From: Pomacea canaliculata
Lineage: Eukaryota; Mollusca; Gastropoda; Architaenioglossa; Ampullariidae
NCBI RefSeq assembly: GCF_003073045.1
Contig: NC_037597.1
Span: 3,530,717 to 3,594,716, forward strand
Direction of reading: 5' to 3'
Length of the DNA stretch: 64,000 nt
Position 1 is the stretch's first letter. The number at the start of each line of letters is the position of its first letter. Below the pieces are notes generated by a model. It had not been told where the DNA came from and made no database searches. It saw only the letters and a program-made list of their open reading frames with translations. This document shows positions 21,850-33,752 of this stretch, one piece after another. Both the position numbers and the translations under genes were made by a program.

Positions 21850-23560
21850 TGGGAGCTTAGGCTTGTGTTGACTGTGAGGTGTGATTGGTTGTGGTGTGTC
21901 AGATGACGTGACTGGCCAATGGAACGGGGGCTGCGACAGAAAGATCGAGATGCAAGCTCAGCGTTGTTGGCTAAAAACTTCTGTGTAGTGTCATCAGCGT
22001 CTCGGTCTTTCGCATGCAGCTCTTGTGAAGTAAAGTTGTCTCAAAGCTGTCTAAGTTCTTCACTTCAACACTGCCTGAGAAGTGTGTCGACTTCAACAGT
22101 TGACTTCAGAGGTTACATTTTCTGTAATGTGTATGATCTACTTGGTAATAATTAATAACGTTCTCTTAATGCACTAAATTGCCTTGAGTTTTCCTCCATT
22201 GGGTTTATGCGTGCTTGGGGGCTCGAGCTAATTAAAAGTGTTAATTTATAAGCAATTTAGTGTGGTAGCACGCGGCAGATGTCGACGGGGTTTGGTGGGG
22301 CTATCGACGGTGTATTAAACCGGTGACAGAAATCATACCCCTACCAAATCTACGGACTCCTGCCCCAGGGTTTACGACAATAAGCAATCAGGACAGGGAC
22401 TGTTATCTCCTTTTTTAACACTAACGAGCTAATCTTTAAATGGACAGTTGGCTGCTTTTGGTCGGCGCGTGCACTTAAGTCTCTTAGTTTCTCCCCTCTC
22501 TACTGTTTCCTTCGGATTTTTCTGTTCTGTTTTTAATAATAATAACAATAATAATAATAATTATTATTATTATTATTTTGAACTTATAATGACCAAGATA
22601 GATCGCACTCGCTGCGAAGACCAATAATGATAAGTGAAAGATAACAGCGCGTGTTTACTGGAATTTTCCTATAAACCACACTGCGCTATACTCGGGGTAT
22701 CATATTGGCCGCTGTCGTGACACCTGTCCACCACCGGTGTCCAGTCGGTGGCAACGAAAACAAAGGCTGTCATCAGGGCAAAGTGTAATGGTCCTTCACA
22801 TACCCTGCAGCGATGACTGCGGTCCCCTCTACGTAAGCGGTCACGACTCCCAGCCCAGCCAGGGTGGATAAACAGTCGTACTCCTTTTTCCAACTCAAAC
22901 CCTGATATCGCCCCAGGGCACCCGCTGCCCCTCTTTAATGTTTTTATTACTAGCTTCGGCCCCTGTTTTTCTGGCCTTGAACCGGCTGGTTCATGACACT
23001 ATCGAGAGCTTATTCTTTTTCTTTTCTTTTTTTTTTCTGAGAATCGAGATTAAAAGATTCTGAAACGCGAAGTAAAAGCTTGGAGGGTGGTCATAGAAAC
23101 GCTGTTTAAATGAGAAATAAATGATAACATATTCTTCTTCAACAATAATTGGTCGCAAATGCCCAAATTATCTAAAAATAAGTAAAACAACAAATTCTAC
23201 TTACCAGTATACACTCAATAGTAGAATCTGTCTCTAACACAGACTGAAAGTCATGAATCCTCTTAGCACAAATCCTGATGTTAGGAAAGTATCATTCCCA
23301 AAGACAAAGGAGAGGTAGGAGTAGAACCCTGTATATATATATAGCCGCCAGGATCGCGGTTTATTGCTTTTCTTCTCCATTTGACAAAGGGGGAATGCGA
23401 TACCCTAGCACGTGCTTTCATCACAGGCATGAAGGACGCATTAAGAAGTCAGGGGATCCTGTCGAGGAGCCTCCCGTGTCGCGATGACGAATGTCCGGCG
23501 ATGACAGGCTCAAGTTTAAAGACCCTCTACCAGTGTCAGGCAAGTCGTTATCATAACGTT
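21850..23560. other. P1 upstream region, no supported gene
   Basis: Contains an alternating AAT/ATT inverted stretch near 22,536-22,578 and moderately GC-rich sequence near 22,680-22,930. No coding region has splice signals or family resemblance. Probably old repeat DNA. Confidence 0.4.
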
Positions 23561-23566
23561 TCGCGA

Positions 23567-23710
23567 GCCTTTAAACAGTAATATGATAGAAAAGGACAAC
23601 CGTCATATGAGTAGTGACAACCTTTAATGGTTTTAAATGCGTGTTAACAATTCGAGTGAGGCATAACGTCTTTTACATGAGTAGTGACACCCTGTCTGTC
23701 TGTCTGTCTC
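23567..23710. repeat. Segment homologous to 9,357-9,500
   Basis: Partner of the segment at 9,357. It shows that the receptor/P1 duplication unit extended to about 23.7 kb, beyond the P1 promoter. Confidence 0.65.
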
Positions 23711-24501
23711 TCACACACACACACAAGCTCTATGCATGCGTGCCTTACTCATGTATGTACGACTCGGAAAAGTGTGCGTATGTACGTTTGCGTGCAAGCT
23801 CCTCCGCACTACGTATATTTATCTTATTTTTCAATAACTGCAAATAAACATACAAGAGGATACAGAAACTACAAAGTTATCTTCAATGATGAACTGAGAA
23901 GAAATAAATGGATGTCTCGCAAAATTTACTTACCCTCTGTGACTATAGAATAGCAATTGAAAAAATTAACAATGATTGCACACTGCAGTGTTAGCTTATG
24001 AACACTAATAGTTTATTATAATATTTGTCATAAAGACTGCAGGTAGAATAGTCTCTGAATATTTCTGTCTCAACGTTAGTGATAAATTAAAACTCCTAGA
24101 GAGATTTAATGAGCTCAGATTACACTCTTTATGACTGCTATCACGGAGTTAAATTATTAATGCTGTAAAGCACAAAGTTAAAACCCTCTTCGGTTTCAGA
24201 AATGAAAATGAACACAATTAAAAGTTCTTCTCCCTTTACGCATAAGCGCTTAAATAATCTGTCAAATGATATCTTCCTACACCATAAAGTCAGCAACAGC
24301 CACTTTGATGACAAAGGAGCTGGCTGTCCTCTCCATGGTCTGGTACAGGTGAGTTTATGTTTCCGTGACCCTCAACAGTTTAACCCAAAATATATATATA
24401 AAAGAAACCAGCGAGTAATCGTATTTACATTTAAACTCTGTAACACAATCTTCCACAAGCTCAAAAGAATTTTTACAAGCAGTGTTCAATTCCGTCCTGA
24501 A

Positions 24502-25690
24502 TTAGGGTTTGCATTGGCTCCGGTGGTCATTAGGTATTATATTAGGTATTTTGTGGCACACGTTTTTGTTTTTCGTAACAACTGTAACTCCAATAAGAGA
24601 TGTGGCTGCTTTTTCTTGGTAGGTTGGTGGAGGATCACTGTTTGTGTCTTGTTCATCCAGTGAAGAATACGGCGGGGGCGACATTACTACGACAGTTGAG
24701 TCTGTGTTGTTGTGTGCACATTGTGCGGTGCTTCCACGCGGACCATTGTTCTCACAAGTCTCGAAGACCAGGAAGCGAACATTTGTAGAGTAGGAGACGT
24801 ATTGTTGGTACAAAATATCGCCAAACCAGAAGAGAATGGAAAGACAAATGAAGACAACACACACGTAAAGTAAACGTAGGAAGACTTCGTCCTTGGTATG
24901 CGGATCCTCTGTAACCGGGGTGGTCACAGGAAGAAGTACCTCGCCTGTCAACAAATGAAAAGTTGACACACACCTCCAATAATAGTTCTATAACTAGGAT
25001 TTTAGCTTAAAACATTTTTATGTAGAACACAATAAAAGCCAAATCACAAGATAACTTCACCTGTTGCATAGCTATATTTAATAAACCATTAAAACTATAA
25101 AATAATTCTATAAATTTTGGAGTGACATTTAGTAGAAATTAAGAAAAATATCAAGCATATATTGCTGATGTGCCTACTACAAAATATAAAATCCTGGCCG
25201 AAGGCAGAAATCGGTGATAAGGAAAAACTTTATTTTGAAGTATATTTAAATGAATATTATTTAAAAATCAAAATTATATAGGTTAAAAAATGCCAGACAA
25301 TGCACTCCAAAACCGTGTCAGTTACGCAAAGTATGATTGATTCACCGACAAAACTAATAACGATCGAATAAGGACCTAGATTTTTTTTGCAGTTTTTTAA
25401 ATTCCATAACAGTTAATTTGCAGTCCAAAGCGTTGTGCACCAAAAACAACAAAGAGGCATAAGCCTTTTTTAAAAATATAAATCATGCAGTTGCGAAATG
25501 TTAATAAATACTCTATTAGTCCCAATATAACTATTTGATTTTTCATGTGTCTTATTATCATGCTCATGCACAGTAAAACAGCAAATAGGGAAGCCCTATT
25601 CATCTTTTTAAAAAAAAACTAATAAAAACCATACAACCAGTATTACTGTAAGGTAAACGACTCACCAGTAGCAGCATTGGTAGGGATCAT
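24502..25690 (-). CDS. P2: small single-pass membrane protein with two PPxY motifs
   Basis: Coding exons 25,666-25,690 and 24,502-24,944 join in phase 1 (155 residues). It begins MIPTNAATG, then EVLLPVTTPVTEDPHTKD, one helix (LLYVCVVFICLSILFWF) and a tail with VMSPPPYSSLDEQ and DPPPTYQEK. A non-coding exon ends with a donor at 26,034-26,039. The tail arrangement and gene architecture match P1 and P4, but the helix and juxtamembrane sequence differ and the KRRQ motif is absent, so it belongs to a second subfamily with P3. A likely role as a membrane-tethered WW-domain ligand is inferred from the PPxY motifs only. A palindromic CRE at 26,242 lies about 200 bp beyond the first exon. Confidence 0.76.
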
Positions 25691-26241
25691 TTTCTTTTAA
25701 ATTTTCAGAAATCTGTAATAAACAACAACAAAAATTAATAATGGCAATACTGGAACACAGTTCTGTGTTATTATACGACTGCACAGAGTAACGCTCACAC
25801 AGAGAAATGTTGACTCAGATATACGGACACGTATACTAACAAAGAACACAACTAAGACATATTTGTTTCTTCGGTTCCATCTACCTCATCTCCTCCCGCC
25901 GGAAACAATCGTCGTGTTATAATTCTTCTTACCGCACAGGCGGAATATTTCAAATGAGCTGTTACAAAACTGCTAACGACATATTTTCTTTAAGTGTTTT
26001 GATGTATGATATGATCAAACTAATCATAATAGCTTTTACCTGAGAAACCCGCAACTGATGGCTGAGCTTTGTCCAAACCACGTGAGCTGAGCACAAGGTT
26101 GAGCAGTGACGTAGACTGACCCTTGCTACAGCGAACGTTGACTGGCTGTTCTCTGTCCAGAGCTTCTAGAGGGCGGGTCAGTCAGTGGTCACGTGCCGGT
26201 AGCCAATGAGATTCCTTTCAGTCTAGTGTCGCTCCGCCGTA

Positions 26242-26289
26242 TGACGTCAAGCGAACGAGCAGAGGCTGGAGGGAGGTCAGATTACGTCA
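26242..26289. promoter_or_regulatory. P2 promoter CRE cluster
   Basis: TGACGTCA at 26,242-26,249 and TTACGTCA at 26,282-26,289, with TGACGTAG near 26,110 and TCACGTG near 26,190. The stretch around the first site is conserved with the P3 promoter despite divergence elsewhere, which supports function. Confidence 0.65.
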
Positions 26290-26339
26290 TTTTGTCGTCG
26301 CCGCCTGCGGCCTGTCAGGGAAGAGGAGGCGGACGTGGA

Positions 26340-27030
26340 ATATTGAGCAGTCAATATATATATATAATATATCAATAAATATTATTAATCTATACTTTCA
26401 CCAAAACATTTTCTGATTGCCGGACTTTCAATCATTTCGATTGTTAATTTCAGGGTAAACAACAAAAAAATATTCTTCCAGCTCTAAGTAATTCTGGAAC
26501 ATTCTTTTATTGTAAAATGGCTCTTTCTGGTTAATTCCGCTATATTTGGTTTATTTAACAAAAATAAACATTTCACACAAAAAAAGGAAAGGTAAAAAAA
26601 GTATATTTACGGTTAGTGGATCAGCAATAGTGGTGTGAACTCCCTCGTTGCTTTCTATTTTTTTTTTCACCCCATCTTTATTTATATATATGTCAATATA
26701 AGAAAATACATTTCTTTAATGTGTTTATTTCGGTAAATAATGCTAGTTCTTGTTAACTCCCTTCGTTTTGCAATATTATGTTACTCTCAGCTCTTTTGTT
26801 TTTCGGTTCTTCTTTGCTTTTTTCTTCATTTGATTTTATTGTTCGTTGAATACGGTTTTTAGTTTTTTTATAGTTCATATGTTGTTTGTTTTCCTGTCCC
26901 TCATGTGCTGTCCATGTTTCGTTCTTGGGCATGCACCTTAGTATGAGTATTCGTTTAAACATTTTTTTATTATTATTATTATTCTACGATTTACAATGGT
27001 TCGCACACTGTGGTTTTAGTTTATTAACAC
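26340..27030. other. AT-rich spacer between P2 and P3 units
   Basis: A TA-rich run at 26,352-26,375 and T-rich sequence; no gene found. The apparent coding stretches are low-complexity. Confidence 0.5.
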
Positions 27031-27185
27031 TAGTAATCATCTTTCTAATAGCTGCAGGTAGAATAGTTTCTGAGTATTTCTGTCTCAACGTCAGTGATAA
27101 ATGAAAACACCTACAGAGTTAATCAGCTGAGATTACACTCACTTTGTGACTGCCATCACTGAGTTACATTATTAATACTGTACAG

Positions 27186-27290
27186 CAGTGGTTGGCAAAG
27201 TGTGGGCCGCACGTGTGTCAGGTGGTCCGCAGCTGATAGTCATCATATGTGAGCATTATAAAAAAAAAAATCAGGAAAAATACAAATGAG
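27186..27290. mobile_element. hAT-like terminal fragment
   Basis: Begins CAGTGGTTGGCAAAGTGTGG, a typical hAT terminal repeat, followed by GGCCGCACGTGTGTC. It is absent from the same position of the P2 unit, so it inserted after the P2/P3 duplication. The far end is not defined. Confidence 0.6.
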
Positions 27291-27453
27291 AGAATGAGTG
27301 GCAAACACGACATTTACACATCACACTTCCAAGCCCAAAATATTTTTATTCAAACAGTGTTCAATTCCGTCCTAAATGAGGCTCCGGATGGTCATTGAGA
27401 ACCTTTATTAGGTATTTTCTATTCACGTTCTTGTTCTTCGTAACGACTGCAAG

Positions 27454-28020
27454 TCAAACAAGGACAATGGCTGTTGGAAGATCACTGTTTGTGTCTTGTT
27501 CATCCAGTGAAGAATACGGCGGGGGTGACATTACTACGACAGTTGAGTCTGTTTTGATGTGTGCACATTGTGCGTTGTTTCACGGAACATTGTTCTTCAG
27601 ATGGCGCAGAACATTTTGAAACCTTTGTGCTTTCTCCCGACTCAGCTGAGGCCAATGAGCGAAGATATCTTGGGTAGTAGAAGTAATTTTGATAGACAGA
27701 ATTGCCTAACAAGACGATGATGGCAAGACCAACAAAGATAACCTCAAATTTAAGTACAGTTATAAGGAATCCGTCCATATGATACAGCTCCTTTGCAACG
27801 CGGGTGGTAACAGGAAGAAGTACCCCACCTGTCAACAAATAATAAAAAAAAGGTTCATCTTTTATAAATACTGAAAGAAAGGTGAATAAGTGAAAGTCGG
27901 AAGTAATGTCAAATTTAACATTTATCCATTCCTTCATGCTTAACTAAGTTAAATGTATCAGTTATGATTAAGTAGCTGGAAGGTAAAAGATTTACCACTA
28001 GTAGAGTTGATGGCGTTCAT
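27454..28020 (-). pseudogene. P3: PPxY membrane-protein paralogue with a frameshifted tail
   Basis: Exons 27,996-28,020 (MNAINSTSG) and 27,454-27,828. The first half follows P2: GVLLPVTTRVAKEL, then a helix around VIFVGLAIIVLLGN. In the tail, a frameshift within about 27,560-27,640 moves the PPxY-coding sequence (VMSPPPYSSLDEQDTNSD) out of frame. The continuous frame instead ends at 27,500 with unrelated residues, and the second PPxY is absent even in the restored frame. The promoter and 5-prime exon donor (28,384-28,389) are preserved. It may still yield a membrane protein without WW ligands. Confidence 0.7.
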
Positions 28021-28653
28021 TGTCTTCTTGCTGCTGCTTTTTTTTTCAATTGCTCAGAAACCTGTTAATAAAAAAAAGGAAAAAGTGGCAATACTGGAAC
28101 ACAATTCTGTGTCATTGAACGACTGCACAGAGTTACACTCACACAGAGAAATGTTGACTTAGATATTCGGACACGTATACAAACAAAGAACACTAACGAA
28201 GACATAGTAGTTTCTTCTCGGTTCCATCTACTCCATCTCCTCCCTCCGAAAACAATCGTCGTTATAAGACTTCTTACCACACAGGCGGAATATTTCAAAT
28301 GAGCAGTTACATAACAGAAAAGCATACGCAGTAGATATCTTACTGTAAGTGCTATGACCTATGATGTGACCTAACTAATAACTAATTACCTGAGGCTGAT
28401 GGCTGACCTTTGTCCAAACCACGCGAGCACGAGGTTAGGAAGTGACGTAGGGACTATCCATTGGGGTGGCTTCCTCCGATCAGCTGATTGGTGTTGCCAC
28501 AGCGAACTTGTTGACTGGCGCTTCTGCGTCCACAGCTGAGGGCGTGCGGTCATAGGGTCAGTGGTGACGTGGTTTCCTTTGTCCACTTAGCCTTCCATCT
28601 CATCTGGCCGGTAGTCAATGGGATTCCTTTCAGTCTATTTTTGCTCCGCCGTA

Positions 28654-28661
28654 TGACGTCA
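28654..28661. promoter_or_regulatory. P3 promoter CRE
   Basis: Palindromic TGACGTCA in a block shared with the P2 promoter. TGACGTAG and TGACGTGG also occur between 28,440 and 28,570. Confidence 0.6.
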
Positions 28662-28719
28662 AGCGAACGAGCAGAGGCTAGAAAGAGGTCAGATTACGTA
28701 CCTCTTACGTCGCCGCCAG

Positions 28720-30080
28720 CGGCTTGCTATGACATCACACTAATAGGTACTCAGTACTCTGAGGTGACATCACGCTCTGTCTTGTTGCCGCCGGGAAGCG
28801 ACACAGGGTTACCGAGTCTACTCCCCGGGAAAATGCAGTTCGGGTTACATAACACAATCTTAACATCTAAGTCACTAAAATTTAGGTTAGAGATATAAAT
28901 TTGTTTTTAACAATAATCTTATATTTATGACCTTAGTTTAAAATCGCAATGTGTTCGTTTATATATATCTAAGTAAGAAATCTCTCCATTGTGCTTATTA
29001 ACTTTTAGTCGAAAAGGGCCTCTCCAGAATATAGTGTATGAATATCAAAATGGCTCACACATTTCACCAACCTTTTTACCCGTCTCAGGTTAATTAAACG
29101 TGCTTCATGAACACGAACTTTGCTGTATCACAGTGAAATAAATGTTGAATGGGACTTAAAACATGAGTGCAAACAAACTCCCATGAAACAGTTTATTTGA
29201 AAAAAAAAATTCTAGTCATTCTTTTTTTAGTGAGAAGCTATTTGTAAATATTGTGGATTGGAATTAGTGTATTGCCGTGCATAAAACATAAAACATAAAA
29301 CTCGTCTGTATTTATGTGCTCGCTCTCTCTCTCTCTCTCTCACACACACATATGGGTGCAAAAACATTAACAGACAACTGCTCCTACACTCACATAATTT
29401 AAAAAAAGATGCCCTGGGTTTAAAATTCGAAAGCATAGTCCATAAATTTAAAATCAAAAATCAACGAAATTTTAAACAGGTTGTCGTTAACTTGGCTACC
29501 ACCAATGAACGATTAATAATATATAAAAAAAAGTGTGCATTAATGTGTCAGGTTAATAAAATCCGTGCTTCTTACTGCATGGTGATCGGCTGAATCTCAC
29601 CAGACACAAATATTTATAGGCTGTAAAAAGTAAATGAAATTGTCAAAGTAGCGCACTTTCACACCGTGTGGACTGACCACTTCGTCATCTGTTGCCAGTC
29701 GACTGGCAAGCATTGACCCGAATCACTGGCGAGGTTTTAACCTCGTAACCCTGTCACTGTTTTGTAGCGGTCACACGGTCGAGCCCTACAGCTACTCCAC
29801 TGTTAACCAGGCGGATCTGGAGTGATTGAAGGGCGTAGTCAGGGCTCCATGCTGTTTGTGCTTGGTAACCTTCCCTCCACACAACCTTTTGCCTGTCACC
29901 CTCCGTTCCCCTACCCTCCACAGAAACACAAATACACCACGCGCAGTCGCGCACACACCTGTCGTCCAACACTCCCGCAAAATAAATAAACAATCTCTAG
30001 CATGACCAGACCACGCATCTCGAAGAGACCTAGATGTTCGACCTAGATGTTTCACAGAGCCTCGAGTGGAGGCAGTCAGG
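28720..30080. other. Spacer between P3 promoter and P4
   Basis: No gene seen. It holds an oligopyrimidine CT run followed by CA near 29,320-29,350. Confidence 0.5.
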
Positions 30081-30082
30081 TG

Positions 30083-33000
30083 TCATCGGTTGTCTTTCCG
30101 CTCCGCTGGCGACAGTTCTGTACAAATGTCCCTCTCTGAGTACGGCGGTGGCAGATCGCACTCAGAAGTGACATCCAGCGCATAGTTGTCAAACGCAATT
30201 GTTGAATAGGGTGGAGGGGTCAATACGGGTACACTGATGCCGGCTGAGCTGCTAGGAAGCACTTCTCCGTAGGAGGCGACATGCACCCCAGACTGAGGAG
30301 AAAACTGCACACCGCCTTCCACCCTGCTTATGACGGCCACCTCCCGGGTGGCTGGTGGGGGAGGTAGTGTTGATTGTAGACGTCGTGACTGTCGTCGCTT
30401 GATGAAAAATACTATGGCGCAGGTGAAGAAAAAGAAGACTGTAAAGGACACGATGTAGGCGGCCAGTGAGACAGCCTGGTACGCCCTGCTCTCCACCGTG
30501 TTGCTGTCGCCATCCGTCACTACATTCGGATGAAACAAAAACTAATATTTAATAAACATCTTTATTTGATTAGGAAACAAAAGTAAATTAACAGATTCAT
30601 GACTCTGTACCCATTTTCTCCAGGAAAGCCGCTACCCACGTTTGGAAGACTAAAGATAAAGGAATATGTTTAAAAATTTTATACAAATTTCATGTACTTT
30701 AATATAATTGCATTTTTTCCAGTCCTCGAGTATCAGAATAGTTTAGTGCTCAACTTCTTTTGCGTTCTGCTTTCAGCAATTATATGACTCCAGAAATCAA
30801 AGGTGACATGGTGCTGGAAGCTTAATGGCCATAAGTTTATGCTTAATTATTTACTATAGCTATAACTATATACTATAGCTATAAGTACCATTTATAGTGG
30901 CCCAGAAACATGCATTATTACTTTGGCTAGGTACAAGTGGATGTCATCATATACGATGACCTACTCATGAAGACATTTATTGTCACATTCGTGCTTATTG
31001 CTATAAAAAGGCCGATCATAAGAACCAAGTCAAAGTCAAAATTGTGTGTGTGTGTGTGAAGGAGAGAGATGCCTGCAAAATAACTTAACATAGTATGAAC
31101 ATTGCTGGGTTTTGTACCGAACTCTCTTGTTGCATTCGACCTTCGACCGAAGTCTATAACTGCCTTAATATTTGTTACACTATATAGCTAGTTGAAGGCT
31201 ATATACTTTATGTAAATGGTTTCCTGATCCATACAACAACCACAAGCATCTGATATTGATCTTACCATGCCCTTGACTTTAAGCCTGCCATAAACTTTCT
31301 ATCTTTATCTTATGGGCGCTCATGTATATCACTGTTCGCAGCTGTTTCCAAGGCAGGGTAAGTAAACTATGTACCCACAACAGTTAAACCATAATGTGTA
31401 CATAATGCCTGGCTGACAATGGTATAAACTAGAGCATTGGCGTTGTACATGAGATAACCAATTTTAGAGTTTTATTTACAGATTTACCATTTCCTTCATG
31501 CAACCAATTTTTTTTTTTTTCAAAACACGAAGGAAATAAAAGTACACACACATACAAATCGCGTTATAGTTCTCCTTTCCCGTTTATATCCGCTACTTAC
31601 TCATCATTGGGTCTTTAAATGTGCATTACAAACACTTTTCTGAGAGCAATACTCATAAAACTTACTGCTACTAACCCGCAGGCCTGACTAAATGGAGGGA
31701 CAGAGGGGGCTGGTGTACCAGGGTCCTCAACTATAACGAGGCCCAGGCTTCAGTGTGCTATTCCTTGTCGTGTTTTTCATTTTTGTTTTTGTTTACAAAT
31801 TTCTTGGGGAAAATATCAAAACACGAGGCTCCGCGATGTCGAGTGTCAAGACAGGAGTGAACAGGGAAACGGAGGAGGGGAGAGGGTGTCGCTCCTAGCA
31901 ATGCACAGGAGGTGCATAAAATGTTTGCTTTTTTCCCTTGTAGATGATTATTATATTGCTGCACTTGTGAGGCCTACCCTAAGTGTAGTGTATAGCTGCA
32001 GTGACAGGCCATTCACTAACCCTATAACATCACTTTAAAGCCATTGCGAGAGATTTTATAACCGTTTGGTCTACCTCGTCCTGTTTAACAGCGTGTTGCT
32101 ACGTCTACGTATGCATGATGTTGTTGACATAACTGTAGTCCTTGTATACTGTTCAGCCACAGTGCATGGCAGGGACCAGTGTCAGCCATCAGAACTATGC
32201 ATTCTAATTAGCATTGCGTGCACACACACACACAGGAAGTACAAGCTAACCACAATCAGCAATAACACACAAACTGGCAAATACCAAGTTTACACAGGGA
32301 GAAAAATAAAAACGAAAATATTAAAATATGTATAAATAAAACAAAAGCACTGTTTTGACACACACTAAAATGTAAATCCGCAAGACTAATTTTCTGCTAT
32401 CGCTTCTCCATCACCAACCATACAACCACTAAGTCTATCCTTTCAAAGAAAACAGTAGGATTCCCACAGATGAGTGCCTTAATATTACAAACAACAAAAA
32501 AATTAAAAAAAAAAAAAAAAAAACAAAAAAAACAAAACCGCAGAACCTTAGCAGGTGCAAAGAACTATTTTATACATATACTGTGTAGAAGGATTCAAGA
32601 ATACATCAAACATGTATAAGCATTAGGTTTCTCAGCGTAAAGGGCAGTCAGGCGAATTGGTCAGTGGGAGCCGTGACCAGGGGAAGGCATTGTAAGTGTA
32701 TCCATGTAATTTAATTAGGGGCAGGTTGCTAGGTCTTATTGTTTTGTTTGCTGTGAATACTACGTTATTAAATATAGATAACAGGGATCGACTTGTAAAC
32801 CTACAATTTGGAGAAAGTTAATTTAGATCAAACTCCGCCTGGAAACCCGGGTAACTCGCCGGTCCCAAGCCCAGATGAAGGAGGAGGGTTAGGTATGGGG
32901 CTAACAGCCCACCCTGTAAAACAACCCTGGTACAGAAACCGCAAAAGCAACACAAGACCAGAATTGAGATCACCTTCATGCAAGTGGCCCGTAACTGTCG

Positions 33001-33247
33001 TCTTACTCATCTTCCCTGGGGCCTGTGATGGCTCTCAGCCACCACGCAAACACACACACACCTGTGATATCTAATGAATAAATTGTCCTGCAGATATTCC
33101 CCTACTGACTGCTCAATCTGTATGAGTGTGTGTGAAAACGCTGAACGCATGCTCTTAAATGAGAGTGATTTTGCATTATTATTATTTTAAAGTACACTGA
33201 AACCTACCATTTCCTTTCGCTGTCACTGTGTTCATCCGGTCTTCCAT
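30083..33247 (-). CDS. P4: small single-pass membrane protein with two PPxY motifs
   Basis: Coding exons 33,208-33,247 and 30,083-30,519 join in phase 1 across a 2.7-kb intron (158 residues). Starts MEDRMNTVTAKGN; a second Met at position 5 is a possible start. The extracellular part has one NVT sequon. The helix (YIVSFTVFFFFTCAIVFFI) is followed by KRRQSRRLQ and a tail with VLTPPPYSTIAFDN and LPPPYSERD. Closest to P1, sharing FF-x-FFTC-type helix residues, KRRQ and both PPxY positions. A four-codon upstream ORF (33,252-33,266) precedes the start in the same exon. A non-coding exon has its donor at 33,747-33,752, and TGACGTGG lies at 34,130-34,137. Function unknown; WW-domain binding is inferred. 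Confidence 0.78.
31679..31726. repeat. Dispersed repeat, partner at 34,396
   Basis: CAGGCCTGAC followed by a GGGACAG and CTGGTGTACC block recurs at 34,396-34,440 with about 80% identity. Probably an end of an unclassified transposon. Confidence 0.45.
32504..32538. repeat. A-rich tract in P4 intron
   Basis: A long interrupted run of A; probably the tail of an old retroposed sequence. Confidence 0.6.
32828..32965. repeat. Dispersed repeat, partner at 49,975
   Basis: About 130 bp, starting at CGCCTGGAAACCCGGGTAA and including GATGAAGGAGGAGGGTT and ACCCTGTAAAACAACC, recurs at 49,975-50,110 inside CAMKMT. Probably the end of a retroelement; family unknown. Confidence 0.7.
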
Positions 33248-33752
33248 GTGTTATATCAAGCTCATAATCTGCAATAAAGCCAAAATGAAAAGGTATAAAA
33301 TTTAATAACTAGCTTAGAACCTGCAGGGCACGATTCACTGTACCTTTGGACAGACAAACCAACATACCTGGGAGTAAGGATTGAAAGGGCGATTGCAATC
33401 TGCTCATTACACTAAGAACTCTTTACAGCCAACTCCTCGCATGACTTTTTAATGTGCCTCTCGTATGACCTTTATCAGTGTTGGTAGTTGGTCGTTTGGG
33501 TCAATTGTCTTTTTGAAAATGGTCAGTGTGAATGCACTATAATCTCTCTCTCTCACACACACACACAAACACAGATGAAAGAAGGAAGGTGGCGAGAGAG
33601 GCGCGAGGGACTGCGAAAGCGGGATGTTTGTAACAGGACCTCTCTACACAGTTTACATCACCCTAAACAATACACACATCGACTGCCAACCTCCTACCCA
33701 CCGGGTACCGCTAAAGCAGGGTAGGCAATGATGAAAGGAACTGTAACCTTAC

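Larger units (their letters stand above)
24000..26300. repeat. Duplication unit containing P2
   Basis: Aligns with 27,040-28,710 along most of its length: shared downstream flank (GCAGGTAGAATAGT, then TCTGTCTCAACG), both exons, the intron and the promoter with TATGACGTCAAGCGAACGAG. So P2 and P3 arose as a tandem pair. Confidence 0.8.

Noticed and set aside
21919-22155. Plus-strand frame beginning MERGLRQKDRD
   Set aside because: No family resemblance, splice signals or neighbours; likely chance coding in the upstream region of P1.
22669-22893. Minus-strand frame beginning MEKGVRLFIHPGW
   Set aside because: GC-richer DNA with repeat-like look; no recognisable domain.
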